DNA of 64,000 bases from NCBI RefSeq assembly GCF_039545795.1, contig NZ_CP154260.1, positions 4,841,001-4,905,000 on the forward strand, in the 5' to 3' direction. The stretch's first letter is position 1. The number at the start of each line of letters is the position of its first letter. A model generated the notes under the pieces. The model made no database searches and was not told where the DNA came from. It saw only the letters and a list, made by a program, of their open reading frames with translations. The DNA comes from Chitinophaga niabensis. GTDB lineage: Bacteria; Bacteroidota; Bacteroidia; Chitinophagales; Chitinophagaceae. This document shows positions 16,611-25,808 of this stretch, piece by piece. A program made the translations under genes and the position numbers.

Positions 16611-19550
16611 TTAAAATCCAACTTGAAGGCCTACCGCAAATGATTTTGTTCTCGGATAGAAACCTCTTTCATCAATACCGGTGGTTAAACCGTTATCCTG
16701 TAATTCAGGATCCAGCCCGGAGTAATTGGTGATAGTGGCAATGTTCCTGCCGGTAGCATACAACCGCAGGCTGCGGATATACTTGGTAGGTAATTTGAAA
16801 TTATACCCCAGCGTAATGTTGTCCAGTTTCACGAAATCACCTTTCTCCAGGTAGTAATCTGAATACTGCGGCGCATCGTTCAGCTTGCCGTGTACAGTAA
16901 GACCTCTTTTCAGCATATTGTTCGGCAACCATTGTTTGTTGGCGAAGTACAGGTCCTGAAGGTTCAGGATCTTGTAAGCGAATTTGCCGCGGAAGAAGAT
17001 GGTGAGATCGAAGTTCTTGTAACGTACGGTGTTGCTCCAGGAAGCCATGTATTTGGGAATACTGTTACCCAGTACTGTTTTGTCCTCCTCCGTCATAGCA
17101 GCTGCTTCTGCTTTGGAACCATCTTTTTTGTAGAACAGCCATTTGCCCTGATCCGTAAATCCGGCAAAACGTTTTCCGTAGAAATTACCGATCGTTCCAC
17201 CTTCTACGATGCGGATGGCATTACCCAAAGCACCGGGAGAAGGCAAACCACCAAACTCCAGCAGGTTAATGCTGAACTTATCGTTGGAAAGAGATTTCAG
17301 TTTGTTATTCTGGTTGTTGAAAGTGATGTCTGTACGCCAGGTCACTTCTTTGGTTTGAACCGGGATGGCATTGATGTAGATCTCAAACCCTTTATTGGTG
17401 ATAGTTCCCACGTTGGTGAACAAACTCTCTGTTACATAAGGCGGTAATTGTGCCACCGCATTGATGGCCAGGTCTTTTGTTTCCCTGGTATAGTAGTCGA
17501 TAGAACCACCCAGGCGGCGGTTTAATAAAGAGAAGTCTATACCAATGTTATACTCTTTCTTTTTCTCCCAGCGTAAGTCCGGATTGGGGTTCTTGGAAGG
17601 ACCATAGGTCTGGTACCAAACGCCATTCTGCAGATAACTACCGCCGGTGCTTAACATTACCTGGGATAAGTAGTTAGCCCAGCCATCGTTACCGGTAACG
17701 CCATAACCTGCACGCAGTTTCAATTCATTCACTGCAGGAATAGCTTTCATAAATTCTTCTTCACTCAGCATCCATCCCACAGAAACGGAAGGGAAATTAC
17801 CCCACTTATTATTGTTGCCGAACTTGGAAGAACCTTCGTGACGTAAACTTAATTGCGCCATGTATTTTTTACGGAATGCATAGTTCACCCTTCCGAAGAA
17901 TGCGATCAGCGTATTGTCTTCCTTGTTACTGCCCATACCGGCTTTACCCTGTGTGAGATAAACACCGTTTCCAAGGTTCCAGTCAGCAAAAGCATCTGTC
18001 AGGAAACCGGAGTTATTGGCAGAAAACCATTCCTGTGTAGCATACTGATAGCTGTAACCACCTACTACCTGTACATCATGATCTCCACCGATATTTTTAG
18101 AGTAATCAATGGTAGATTCAAAAATGCGGTTCACCTGGTTATCATTCCTTTTGTAAGCATAACCACCTCCCTGGTAATCGTTCTGGGAAGAACGGGAAGC
18201 CCTGTTGCGATATTGACGGTCGTTCCAGTTATTACGCATGATAGCACCAAAGGCAGACACATGTAAGCCATTGATCACTTCAAGGGTAACCTTTGCATCG
18301 CCGGACAATGTTTGCTGGTCGCGCTCAGATAATTCCTGTTGCAAACGGGCAATAGGGTTATAGTTATTAAAAGCAGTTGTTTCAATGTATTTGCCGTCAG
18401 GTCCGATGATGGGAGCCGTAGGATTCCTTTGTACAGCCTGTTCAAAGTCCCCGGTGCTGCCACCCAGCAGATCGGCTTTATTGAAGTTGGTGGCCAGGTT
18501 GATCTGCATGGTGAGCTTGCCTTGCAAACCTGTTTGATTAAGGTTCAAACGGCCACCATATTGCTGACGGTTATTGCGGATGGCAATACCCTGCGCATCA
18601 CTGTAGTAAATGGCTGCACGATAATTGGATTTATCTGTACCACCGGTTGCGGAAAAGTTATGATAATGGCTGAGGTTGTCTTTGTTGATCAGCATATCAT
18701 ACAGGTTAACATCAGCACCAAGGTGATTGGTAGGTGTGGTAACTGCTTTGTATTCTTCTGCAGTGAGGGTTACCGGCTTTTTGTCCACTACTTCCCTTTG
18801 CAGATAAGTAGAATAATTGAACTGCGGCTCACCGGATTTACCTTTTTTGGTAGTTACCAGTATAACACCACCATTACCACGCGTACCATAAATAGCCGCC
18901 GCAGAGCCATCCCGTAATACATCGATAGATGCAATATCGTCCTGCGTTAACAGGTCAAGATTACCGCCGGGGATACCATCAATTACAATCAATGGGCCAT
19001 TGGTACCACTGAGACTGGTTACACCTCTTAATTGCAAAGAGGCGCCCTCATTAGGGTTGTTACCTCTTGTGCGGGTGATACTCAAACCGGCTACTTTACC
19101 TTGTACAAGGTCCATGGCACTGCGTGTACCGCCTTGGTTAAAGTCTTCTGCTTTAATAGAAGTTACTGCAGAAGTGATCTCTCTTCTCTTTAATGTACCA
19201 TACCCTACCACCACTACATCATTCAATGTTTTGGAAGAGAGCGCCAGGCCAACATTTATTTCATCACCAGAGCCGATCCTTACTTCTTTTGTTTCATAAC
19301 CGATAAAAGAAAATTCAAGGGCTGTTGTCTGAGCCGGAACAACAATACTGTAAGTACCGTTTACGCCCGTGGCGGTACCACTGTTACTGTTCTTGAGTTT
19401 AACGGTAACGCCGGGGAGAGGCGTATTGTCTTTTGCATCTATTACCCTGCCCTTGATGGTACGGGTCTGTGCAAAAGAAAGCGAGGCTATAAGCAGGAAT
19501 AAGGTGCTTAGCCAACACACGCGCTTTAGATACGTGGATTTTTTGTTCAT
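16611..19550 (-). CDS. SusC/RagA family TonB-dependent transporter
   Basis: 979 residues with signal peptide ending LIASLSFAQ. There is no STN domain. A carboxypeptidase-regulatory-like domain (GRVIDAKDNTPLPGVTVKLK, about 34-110) is followed by a plug (about 115-225) with the SusC motif DIASIDVLRDGSAAAIYGTRG, then the beta-barrel to a terminal Phe. This is the transporter of the mannoside locus, working with the adjacent SusD. The absence of STN fits control by a one-component regulator such as the nearby LacI protein rather than sigma/anti-sigma signalling. Two identical 16-bp operators lie 149 and 545 bp upstream of the start codon. Confidence 0.95.
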   Translation of the reverse strand: MNKKSTYLKRVCWLSTLFLLIASLSFAQTRTIKGRVIDAKDNTPLPGVTVKLKNSNSGTATGVNGTYSIVVPAQTTALEFSFIGYETKEVRIGSGDEINVGLALSSKTLNDVVVVGYGTLKRREITSAVTSIKAEDFNQGGTRSAMDLVQGKVAGLSITRTRGNNPNEGASLQLRGVTSLSGTNGPLIVIDGIPGGNLDLLTQDDIASIDVLRDGSAAAIYGTRGNGGVILVTTKKGKSGEPQFNYSTYLQREVVDKKPVTLTAEEYKAVTTPTNHLGADVNLYDMLINKDNLSHYHNFSATGGTDKSNYRAAIYYSDAQGIAIRNNRQQYGGRLNLNQTGLQGKLTMQINLATNFNKADLLGGSTGDFEQAVQRNPTAPIIGPDGKYIETTAFNNYNPIARLQQELSERDQQTLSGDAKVTLEVINGLHVSAFGAIMRNNWNDRQYRNRASRSSQNDYQGGGYAYKRNDNQVNRIFESTIDYSKNIGGDHDVQVVGGYSYQYATQEWFSANNSGFLTDAFADWNLGNGVYLTQGKAGMGSNKEDNTLIAFFGRVNYAFRKKYMAQLSLRHEGSSKFGNNNKWGNFPSVSVGWMLSEEEFMKAIPAVNELKLRAGYGVTGNDGWANYLSQVMLSTGGSYLQNGVWYQTYGPSKNPNPDLRWEKKKEYNIGIDFSLLNRRLGGSIDYYTRETKDLAINAVAQLPPYVTESLFTNVGTITNKGFEIYINAIPVQTKEVTWRTDITFNNQNNKLKSLSNDKFSINLLEFGGLPSPGALGNAIRIVEGGTIGNFYGKRFAGFTDQGKWLFYKKDGSKAEAAAMTEEDKTVLGNSIPKYMASWSNTVRYKNFDLTIFFRGKFAYKILNLQDLYFANKQWLPNNMLKRGLTVHGKLNDAPQYSDYYLEKGDFVKLDNITLGYNFKLPTKYIRSLRLYATGRNIATITNYSGLDPELQDNGLTTGIDERGFYPRTKSFAVGLQVGF

Positions 19551-19676
19551 TGCAAATGAAATTGAATTGGTTAATACTATGGGTATAAAATCTTTCGTCC
19601 CGGTTACTAATGATCTGGCATGGCATTCCCATTCACCTCCAAAAGGACGCGTCAGGAAAGGGCAAAAGAATTTAGC

Positions 19677-19699
19677 CTTGACATATTGGGTATGTCAAG
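19677..19699. promoter_or_regulatory. Inverted repeat abutting the susC operator
   Basis: CTTGACATA and TATGTCAAG form a perfect 9-bp dyad with a 5-base centre. Its last base is the first base of the 19699-19714 operator. It could be a second protein site or a hairpin in the susC leader. Confidence 0.45.
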
Positions 19700-19714
19700 C
19701 AAAATCGATTTAGC
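19699..19714 (-). promoter_or_regulatory. LacI-type operator, proximal to susC
   Basis: Towards susC it reads GCTAAATCGATTTTGC, a 16-bp near-palindrome around AAATCGATTT. It lies 149 bp before the start codon. It is identical to the copy at 20095-20110. Confidence 0.7.
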
Positions 19715-20094
19715 AGATGGTTTTAAAGGCGGAAACCTGGGTGGCAATACTGCGTTGCCAGATTGCTATCTTTTCATTGTAAATAAAGGTTTTTGGTATT
19801 TGAACTTTTCAATAAGTGATGCCTGCCAAAGTGGAATCGTCACGGCAGTCCATCAGGTTTTCTTTGTAATTTTTCTTTGTAATTCTAGTTTAACGTTAGC
19901 ATTGATTCCCTCCCTGGCTGTATAGCGTTAGCGGGTCACCTCCCAACCAGGAAATAAAGTTTAGTTCGATTTATCTTCTAAAATGTATTCAAAAACGTCA
20001 CGAAAGTTAGGTTGCTGTTAACCTGAAATCCCTTGTTCACTCTTCTTTGTGGCTTCCTTTTTCCATAAGACCTTCTCCCTTCCGGGTGCTAAAT

Positions 20095-20110
20095 GCAAAA
20101 TCGATTTAGC
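20095..20110 (-). promoter_or_regulatory. LacI-type operator, distal to susC
   Basis: Identical to the proximal site (GCTAAATCGATTTTGC towards susC), 396 bp further upstream and about 210 bp after the lacI stop codon. Paired sites at this spacing would allow DNA looping, which LacI proteins can do; that is inference. Confidence 0.7.
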
Positions 20111-20302
20111 TAAGTGTTCTAAAAAAAGACCCAAAAGGATCACTGCGCGTTAATTGACCTTAACAAGCACACCATAAATGTATAATTAATTTGCCTGAAT
20201 CAAAATAATTTTAACATTTTTTCTTCAAACGAATTGTCCGGTTTTCCGTATACACTTTACCCTAAAGGGTTTTGCTGTATATGAAAAAAACAGGATGGCA
20301 GA

Positions 20303-20315
20303 GGTATTTTATACC
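20303..20315 (-). terminator. Weak hairpin after lacI, possible terminator
   Basis: GGTAT-TTT-ATACC is a 5-bp stem. On the minus strand a run of seven T follows, but only after about 12 bases. The arrangement is poor for a Rho-independent terminator. Confidence 0.3.
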
Positions 20316-20319
20316 CTTA

Positions 20320-21357
20320 TCAGGCGGATCCCCGTTGAATAAATTTTCCGGGTACCTCTACCTGGTTCTTACGGGTGGCGGGTTTACTTTTATCTAATTG
20401 GTTCATCAACAGGGTCATGGCCGTTTTGGCAATCTCTTCTATGGGCTGCTGCACCACTGTTATACCGGGGGGATATAAACGGAAGATATCATGGTCGTCA
20501 AAACAGATCATGGCCATATCGTCAGGAATCCTAAGCCCCAGGCCTGCTATACTTTCCAGCCCCAGGATACCCAGGTAGTTCGTGGAAAAGAAAATAGCAT
20601 CCATGCCCTTATTCTCTTTTATAAAATCCTGGATGGTCTTAACGGCTTCTTCCCTGGGGATATTATAGCTAAGTTTGAGGATCTGTTTGTTCCGTACCGG
20701 CATGTCGCTATCCCGCAGTGTATCCTTATATCCCTGCAAACGCTGCTGGATCTGCACCAGTTCCATATCTACGGTTACAAATCCAATCTTCTTATACCCC
20801 TTACCTACCAGGTGTTTTACACCCTGTTTCACACCACCTGCATTATCGATCAGTACATAGGGCACGGAAACTTCCGGGAAATAACTGTCCATCAAAACCA
20901 CAGGGCGTTTATGTGCCTGTAATTGCTGAATATCCTTTTCCATACCGGGTGCGGGAGTGATCAGGTAACCATCTACCTGCTGACGGCCCAGCATGCGGAT
21001 CAGGTCCCCTCCTTTCTGCGGATTATTCTCTGTACTGCAATACACAATGTTATAACCATATTTGTCTGCCTCCGATTCTATCACTCTGGCCAATGCGGCA
21101 AAAAAACTACCGGAGATGCTTTCTACCATCAGGCCAAGGGTTTTGGACTGACCGGTACGCAAATTCACAGCTACGGAGTGGGGGGTATAGCCTGTTTTCT
21201 TCACTACGGCCATCACTTTCTCTGCCAGTTCATCGCTGATCCGCATCTGGCGGGCTTTTCCATTTAATACAAACGAAACGGTGGATGGCGCTACACCAGC
21301 CATCCTGGCTACATCTTTAAGGGAGAGACGCTTCATTTCCTGGCCTTTTTCTTTCAT
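20320..21357 (-). CDS. LacI-family transcriptional regulator of the mannoside locus
   Basis: 345 residues. The N-terminal helix-turn-helix is LKDVARMAGVAPSTVSFVLNG, followed by the hinge region ending NLRTGQS. The periplasmic-binding-protein-like sensor starts at TLGLMVESISGSFFA. The recognition helix TVSFVLNG differs from the common TVSRALN form, fitting a site with a TCGA centre. The gene lies upstream of susC/susD/GH92 on the same strand, and two AAATCGATTT operators sit between it and susC, so it is the best candidate to bind that site. The inducer is probably a mannose-containing sugar, by context only. A second Met seven codons in could be the start. Confidence 0.9.
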   Translation of the reverse strand: MKEKGQEMKRLSLKDVARMAGVAPSTVSFVLNGKARQMRISDELAEKVMAVVKKTGYTPHSVAVNLRTGQSKTLGLMVESISGSFFAALARVIESEADKYGYNIVYCSTENNPQKGGDLIRMLGRQQVDGYLITPAPGMEKDIQQLQAHKRPVVLMDSYFPEVSVPYVLIDNAGGVKQGVKHLVGKGYKKIGFVTVDMELVQIQQRLQGYKDTLRDSDMPVRNKQILKLSYNIPREEAVKTIQDFIKENKGMDAIFFSTNYLGILGLESIAGLGLRIPDDMAMICFDDHDIFRLYPPGITVVQQPIEEIAKTAMTLLMNQLDKSKPATRKNQVEVPGKFIQRGSA

Positions 21358-21535
21358 GGTGGTTATGCGCTGTTTTTATTGGCCGGAACTTGCGGCTCGA
21401 GGTTGACGATTACAGTATAATGGATCAATGACCTTCTAAGAATGGAAATTACGGTTAATAATCGGAATATGCCGGTACTTAGACCCAATAAAATAACACC
21501 GGCTTTGCCGGAGGCCATTCAACCGTTGGCATACA

Positions 21536-21781
21536 TCAGATTCCCAAAGAATTATCTACCCTGCGATAGTTCATCCGCCACAATACATTCGCCAGCTTTC
21601 GCGCAGTGTTCTTTACAAATGTTTCACTCTTCTCGGGAAAATAAATGTGGAGAGATTCATGCAGGCTCACTTCCAGATGTTTGCGCCCATGCAGGCGGCT
21701 GTCTATTACAATGGTATTTACACCATAGTCGGACATGCCAAAGGCCTTTTCTCTCCCCAGTTTGCGATAGATAACTTTCAT
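21536..21781 (-). CDS. Small protein with HExxH zinc-peptidase-like motif
   Basis: 81 residues, with no signal peptide. The centre reads HLEVSLHESLHIYFP, containing HESLH (about residues 41-45), the HExxH pattern of zincin metallopeptidases within a helix. Most zincins are larger and need a third ligand; a Glu or His further on could serve, but none is certain. The rest (YRKLGREKAFGMSDYGVNTIVIDSR) looks like the short beta-sheet that precedes the active helix in SprT- or ImmA-like minimal domains. It lies 33 bp after the lipoprotein gene on the same strand. It could be a genuine mini-peptidase or a non-catalytic remnant. Confidence 0.55.
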   Translation of the reverse strand: MKVIYRKLGREKAFGMSDYGVNTIVIDSRLHGRKHLEVSLHESLHIYFPEKSETFVKNTARKLANVLWRMNYRRVDNSLGI

Positions 21782-21814
21782 ACCTTTCGTATTTACCTAA
21801 AGGTACGAAGATAA

Positions 21815-22186
21815 TCAGGGCCTTCTCACCATGAATTTACGGGAACAGTTCACCTCATCCTTTTTCATCTGCGAAAACTCTACCTGTATATTACTGTAGT
21901 TGCCTTTATGTTCCATGATCACAGCAAACCTCCGCGCCAGGTTGTTAGCAATACGTTCTAATTCAGCCGGGCTCATATTGCAGTAATATACCGTTGAATT
22001 AATAAGGTCAATATGAAAAACACCATTACTGGCATTGTTTTCTATGGCAGTTCTGTCATGCATCAGGGAAGCTTCACAACCACATTCATCCTGTAACTGC
22101 AACAGGAAAGACGCTTCTGCCGCAGAAAGTTTCTTTTCATTGCAGGCAAACAGCAGGAATAATACAGGGAAGAATATTTTGCTCAT
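21815..22186 (-). CDS. Small lipoprotein of unknown function
   Basis: 123 residues with a lipoprotein signal (FPVLFLLFAC, Cys at 15). The mature part has several Cys (DECGCEASL, VYYCNMS, VNCSRKF) and ends FMVRRP. I do not recognise the family. It begins 10 bp after the antiporter gene on the same strand and is likely co-transcribed with it. Disulfide bonds in the periplasm are plausible given five Cys after the lipid-bearing one. Confidence 0.65.
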   Translation of the reverse strand: MSKIFFPVLFLLFACNEKKLSAAEASFLLQLQDECGCEASLMHDRTAIENNASNGVFHIDLINSTVYYCNMSPAELERIANNLARRFAVIMEHKGNYSNIQVEFSQMKKDEVNCSRKFMVRRP

Positions 22187-22196
22187 ACTGCTAACA

Positions 22197-24461
22197 TTAT
22201 GCGGGCTGTATCTGGGGAGGTGCTTCTCCTTTTACACGGAACAGGGCTGCCGTACGTTTAGGATTGCCTACCACCCACACTACATCTCCATCTTCCAGTA
22301 CGGTATCTGATATAGGATTCAAGATCCGCTGGTCGCCACGTTCAATGCCTACCACCATGCTCCTTGCCAGTTCCCGGATACCGGACTGGCGAATGCTTTT
22401 ACCCAACACGGCGGAACCGGTACGCACATCAAACCTGCGCAGTTCCACTTCTGTTCTGGTATGTTTGATTTCCGGCAGATGCATGTCGATATAATTGCGG
22501 AAGGAAATGATCTGCTCATCGGTACCTATTACCTGCAAACGGTCCCCCGGGTAAAGGCGTTCCGTTTTAGGAGGAATAGGGATCAGGCGTTCGCCCCTTT
22601 CGATCATGGCTATATTTACACCGTATTTTTCTCTCAGGATAAGCTCTTCCAGGGTTTTGCCCACACCATCCCATTCCGGCCGGACCTGGAAAGCGGCAAG
22701 GTGCGCATCCCATGGAGCCAGTACGGCAGCTTCAGGTTTGGCTGCTTTTGCCGCTGCCTCTGCGGTTTCGCGGGCATTGAAGTTTTTGAAGAACCGGTCT
22801 TCCAGCCTGTTATAAAATACCTGGATCCTGCGGGATAACAATACCAGCACTACCACCATTATAAAAGTAACGGAGAGGGCAATGGCAAAAGAGAAGAACC
22901 GGTCCAGCATAAATCCGATCATGAACACGGCCAATCCAATGCGGGCTATCCGCAGTAACCATAAGGGACCTTTATATTTATTCTGCTTCCGCAGGTTGGA
23001 GAAAGCTGTGGTTTGCACCTGCCTTACTGCCAAAGCCCATAGGAACGGCATCATTACCAGGAATGTGATGATACCTGTAATGATCCTGCCCCACAAAGGC
23101 ACCATCAGTTCATTCATTTTCGGCAGCAGGTATAAGGAAGAAAGCATGCCAATGGCTACAATGATCACTGTGCAAATAACGGTGTTGGTAAGATAGGCCT
23201 TCAGCACTATCTGCCAGTCACTTGCTTCAGAAATGGTTTGTGCGCCGCTGCTATACCTGCTCAGACTGGCTTTCCATTTTTCAGGTAAACGTTTATCCAG
23301 CCAGTTATAGAAAGGTTCCGCCACTTTGATCATATAGGGCGTGGTGAAGGTTGTCACCGCAGAAACAGCCACAGCAATGGGATACAGAAAATCACTGGTT
23401 ACTTTCAGTGTAAGCCCCAGCGTAGCAATGATAAAAGAGAACTCCCCGATCTGCGCAAGGCTCATACCTGCCTGTACAGAAGATTTCAGCGGCTGGCCGG
23501 ATAATACGGCGCCCACTGTGGTACTCAGTGTTTTACCTATCAGTGTGATCAGGGTGATCAATACCACAGGCCCAATATACATTTGCAACATCTTTGGATC
23601 AATGAGCATACCAACGGATACGAAGAAGATAGCGCCAAACAGGTCTTTCACGGATTTGATGAGATGTTCTATCTTCTCTGCCTGTGTGGTTTCTGCAAGG
23701 ATGGAACCCATGATGAATGCACCTAATGCAGCTGAAAAACCTACCTGTGTGGCCAGCACCACCATCAGTAAACATAAACCCAGTGAGGTTACCAATAATG
23801 TTTCCTCACTCATGAGCGATTTGGTTTTCTTTAATAAAGTGGGAATGAAAAATATACCGCCTACGAACCAGAGGATTAAAAAGAACACCAGCTTCACCAC
23901 TGAAATAAGCATTTCAGTACCGGCAAACTGCTGGCTCACCGCCAATGTGGAAAGCAATACCAATAACACGATAGCGATCAGATCCTCTACTACGAGGATA
24001 CCAAATACAAGACCTGCGAATTTCTTCCCCTTTACACCTAACTCATCAAAGGCACGGATGATAATGGTGGTGGAGGAAATAGATAACACACCTCCCAGGA
24101 AAATACTGTCCATGGTATTCCATCCCAGCAACTGACCAGTACCATATCCTAAAGCAAGCATCACCACTACTTCCACGAATGCGGTTATAGAAGCGGATCC
24201 GCCTACTTTCATTAATTTCTTGAAACTGAACTCCAGTCCAAGGCTGAACAATAAAAAGATCACACCTATCTCAGACCATACCTTAATATTCTCTTCTTCT
24301 CTAACGGTAGGAAACAAATCAAAATACGGACCTACCAGGATGCCGGCTATCAAATAACCAAGCACCAGTGGTTGTTTCAGCTTTTTAAAGATGAGTGTTG
24401 TAATAGCTGCCGCACCCAGGATAAGGGCCAGATCCGCAATAAGATTTGGTAAATGAATCAT
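22197..24461 (-). CDS. CPA2-family cation:proton antiporter with C-terminal RCK (TrkA-C) domains
   Basis: 754 residues from the Met at 24461, which has GGGAG just before it; an upstream extension in frame lacks support. The first part (about 1-380) has 12 or so membrane segments with the KefB/CPA2 signatures GVIFLLFSLGLEFSFKKL, SISSTTIIIRAFDELG and FGILVVEDLIAIVLL. Extra membrane segments around 410-540 follow. The C-terminal region has two TrkA-C-like repeats (LILREKYGVNIAMIERGE with GDRLQVIGT, and VGIERGDQRILNP with GDVVWVVGN), which bind ligands in related potassium efflux systems. Likely role: Na+ or K+ for H+ exchange across the inner membrane. The exact ion cannot be told. Confidence 0.9.
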   Translation of the reverse strand: MIHLPNLIADLALILGAAAITTLIFKKLKQPLVLGYLIAGILVGPYFDLFPTVREEENIKVWSEIGVIFLLFSLGLEFSFKKLMKVGGSASITAFVEVVVMLALGYGTGQLLGWNTMDSIFLGGVLSISSTTIIIRAFDELGVKGKKFAGLVFGILVVEDLIAIVLLVLLSTLAVSQQFAGTEMLISVVKLVFFLILWFVGGIFFIPTLLKKTKSLMSEETLLVTSLGLCLLMVVLATQVGFSAALGAFIMGSILAETTQAEKIEHLIKSVKDLFGAIFFVSVGMLIDPKMLQMYIGPVVLITLITLIGKTLSTTVGAVLSGQPLKSSVQAGMSLAQIGEFSFIIATLGLTLKVTSDFLYPIAVAVSAVTTFTTPYMIKVAEPFYNWLDKRLPEKWKASLSRYSSGAQTISEASDWQIVLKAYLTNTVICTVIIVAIGMLSSLYLLPKMNELMVPLWGRIITGIITFLVMMPFLWALAVRQVQTTAFSNLRKQNKYKGPLWLLRIARIGLAVFMIGFMLDRFFSFAIALSVTFIMVVVLVLLSRRIQVFYNRLEDRFFKNFNARETAEAAAKAAKPEAAVLAPWDAHLAAFQVRPEWDGVGKTLEELILREKYGVNIAMIERGERLIPIPPKTERLYPGDRLQVIGTDEQIISFRNYIDMHLPEIKHTRTEVELRRFDVRTGSAVLGKSIRQSGIRELARSMVVGIERGDQRILNPISDTVLEDGDVVWVVGNPKRTAALFRVKGEAPPQIQPA

Positions 24462-24524
24462 ACTCCCGTCATTTCGTTGGTGGCTAAAATAGCGAAAAAA
24501 TCCGGGAGATAGGGTTAATAAAGC

Positions 24525-24558
24525 ACAAGGAATGCAGCATTTCTGCCGCATTCCTTGT
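24525..24558 (-). terminator. Terminator after the GH88 gene
   Basis: An 11-bp perfect stem, ACAAGGAATGC and GCATTCCTTGT, with a 12-base loop that can pair further. It is followed on the minus strand by GCTTTATT. It would end the kduI-to-GH88 transcript before the antiporter gene. Confidence 0.6.
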
Positions 24559-24599
24559 TATGATCAGACTATTCTTGTATTAAAATTTCCTTAAAATAT

Positions 24600-25790
24600 T
24601 TAGCGGGCTGCCCATGCTTTATAGCGCAACAAAGCTTCCAGGAAGTAATAATCTGCATAGGACAAAGGCACGTCCAGCTCAGATTTACCCGGCATAGAGC
24701 CAGTGCTGTGCATGAGAATGAAATTATTGTTGGCTCCTTCTTTTGCCCTGTAAGCAGGACTGGCCAGGCTGATCAGCACATCCGCACCTGCATTCCAGTA
24801 ACGTTTGCTTTCTGCTTTATTCGTGTACCGGCTTAATTCAAGCAGGGCAGAACTCATTACGGCAGCGGCAGAAGCATCTCTGATAGCATTCGGGATCTCA
24901 GGAGCATCATAATCATAATAAGGCACCAGGTCTTTAGGCATACGTGGATGGTTCAGCATAAAATCTGCGATATGGCGGGCCTGGTCCAGGTATTTTTTAT
25001 CTTTTGTTTCCCGGTACATCATGGTATAACCATACAATCCCCATGCCTGCCCACGGCTCCATGCAGAAGCATCTGAATGGCCCTGGTGTGTTTTTTTAGC
25101 GTATACATTACCGGTGATGGTATCATAATCCACTACGTGATAGGAACTATAATCAGGCCTGTAATGATTCTTCATGGTAGTGTTGGCATGTGTTACCGCA
25201 ATCTTGTAGAAAGTGGAATCACCGCTGTTCTTTGTAGCCCAGCACAACATCTCCAGGTTCATCATGTTATCGATGATCACAGGGCATTTCCATCCTGCAT
25301 GATCCCAGGAACGGATAGCACCGATAGTAGGTTTGAAGCGGGTGATGAGGGAACGGGAACTCGTCATCAGGATGTCTTTGTATGCAGGAGTTCCTTCCAG
25401 TCTCAGGCCATTGCCAAAGCTGCAATACATCAGAAAGCCAAGGTCATGCGTATTGGTCCTGTACTGATCCGGCAGCAGATATTCCTGGCGTTTCAGGGCT
25501 TCCTGTTTGAATGCAGGATCTTTTGTGTATTCGTAAATGTACCAGCAGGAACCGGGATAGAAACCGGCTGTCCACCAGTTAAATTTAGCCGTCATCAGGC
25601 TGCCGTCTTTATTCGTTGATCTTGGGAAAAGCGAATCCGGCAGGCTCTTCATCATATGTTTGTACTGGGCAGCGGAGAAGCGGAAGTTCTCATCTACCAG
25701 TGACAACATTTTTTTCGTGGAAAGTTTTGTTTGCGCCTGTGTATTGGTCAGCCAGCAGGCGAGTAATAAAAAGACCAGCTTTGTTTTCAT
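24600..25790 (-). CDS. GH88 unsaturated glucuronyl/galacturonyl hydrolase
   Basis: 396 residues with a signal peptide ending NTQAQ, so it acts in the periplasm or outside. GH88 enzymes hydrate the double bond of the unsaturated uronic acid left by polysaccharide lyases and release it. The two catalytic Asp positions of the family are visible: D116 in THDLGF and D174 in VIIDNMMNLE. The family signature SAWSRGQAWGLYGYTMMYRET is at about 238-258. The length is typical. It is the last gene of an apparent operon with kduI, kduD and a LacI regulator, which would process the released sugar. No lyase is present in the window, so the polymer is unknown. Confidence 0.93.
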   Translation of the reverse strand: MKTKLVFLLLACWLTNTQAQTKLSTKKMLSLVDENFRFSAAQYKHMMKSLPDSLFPRSTNKDGSLMTAKFNWWTAGFYPGSCWYIYEYTKDPAFKQEALKRQEYLLPDQYRTNTHDLGFLMYCSFGNGLRLEGTPAYKDILMTSSRSLITRFKPTIGAIRSWDHAGWKCPVIIDNMMNLEMLCWATKNSGDSTFYKIAVTHANTTMKNHYRPDYSSYHVVDYDTITGNVYAKKTHQGHSDASAWSRGQAWGLYGYTMMYRETKDKKYLDQARHIADFMLNHPRMPKDLVPYYDYDAPEIPNAIRDASAAAVMSSALLELSRYTNKAESKRYWNAGADVLISLASPAYRAKEGANNNFILMHSTGSMPGKSELDVPLSYADYYFLEALLRYKAWAAR

Positions 25791-25808
25791 AACGTTTTCA
25801 ATTGTGGA

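Larger units (their letters stand above)
19551..20319. other. Long intergenic regulatory region upstream of susC
   Basis: 769 bp with no convincing gene. It holds two copies of the LacI-type operator (19699-19714 and 20095-20110), a perfect 9-bp inverted repeat touching the first copy (19677-19699), and a weak hairpin near the lacI stop. The susC promoter must lie here, but no clean TAnnTTTG element stood out. Confidence 0.6.

Noticed and set aside
19620..19925. 101-residue plus-strand frame upstream of susC
   Set aside because: It covers the operator and inverted repeat, has no recognisable domain, and its composition looks non-coding.
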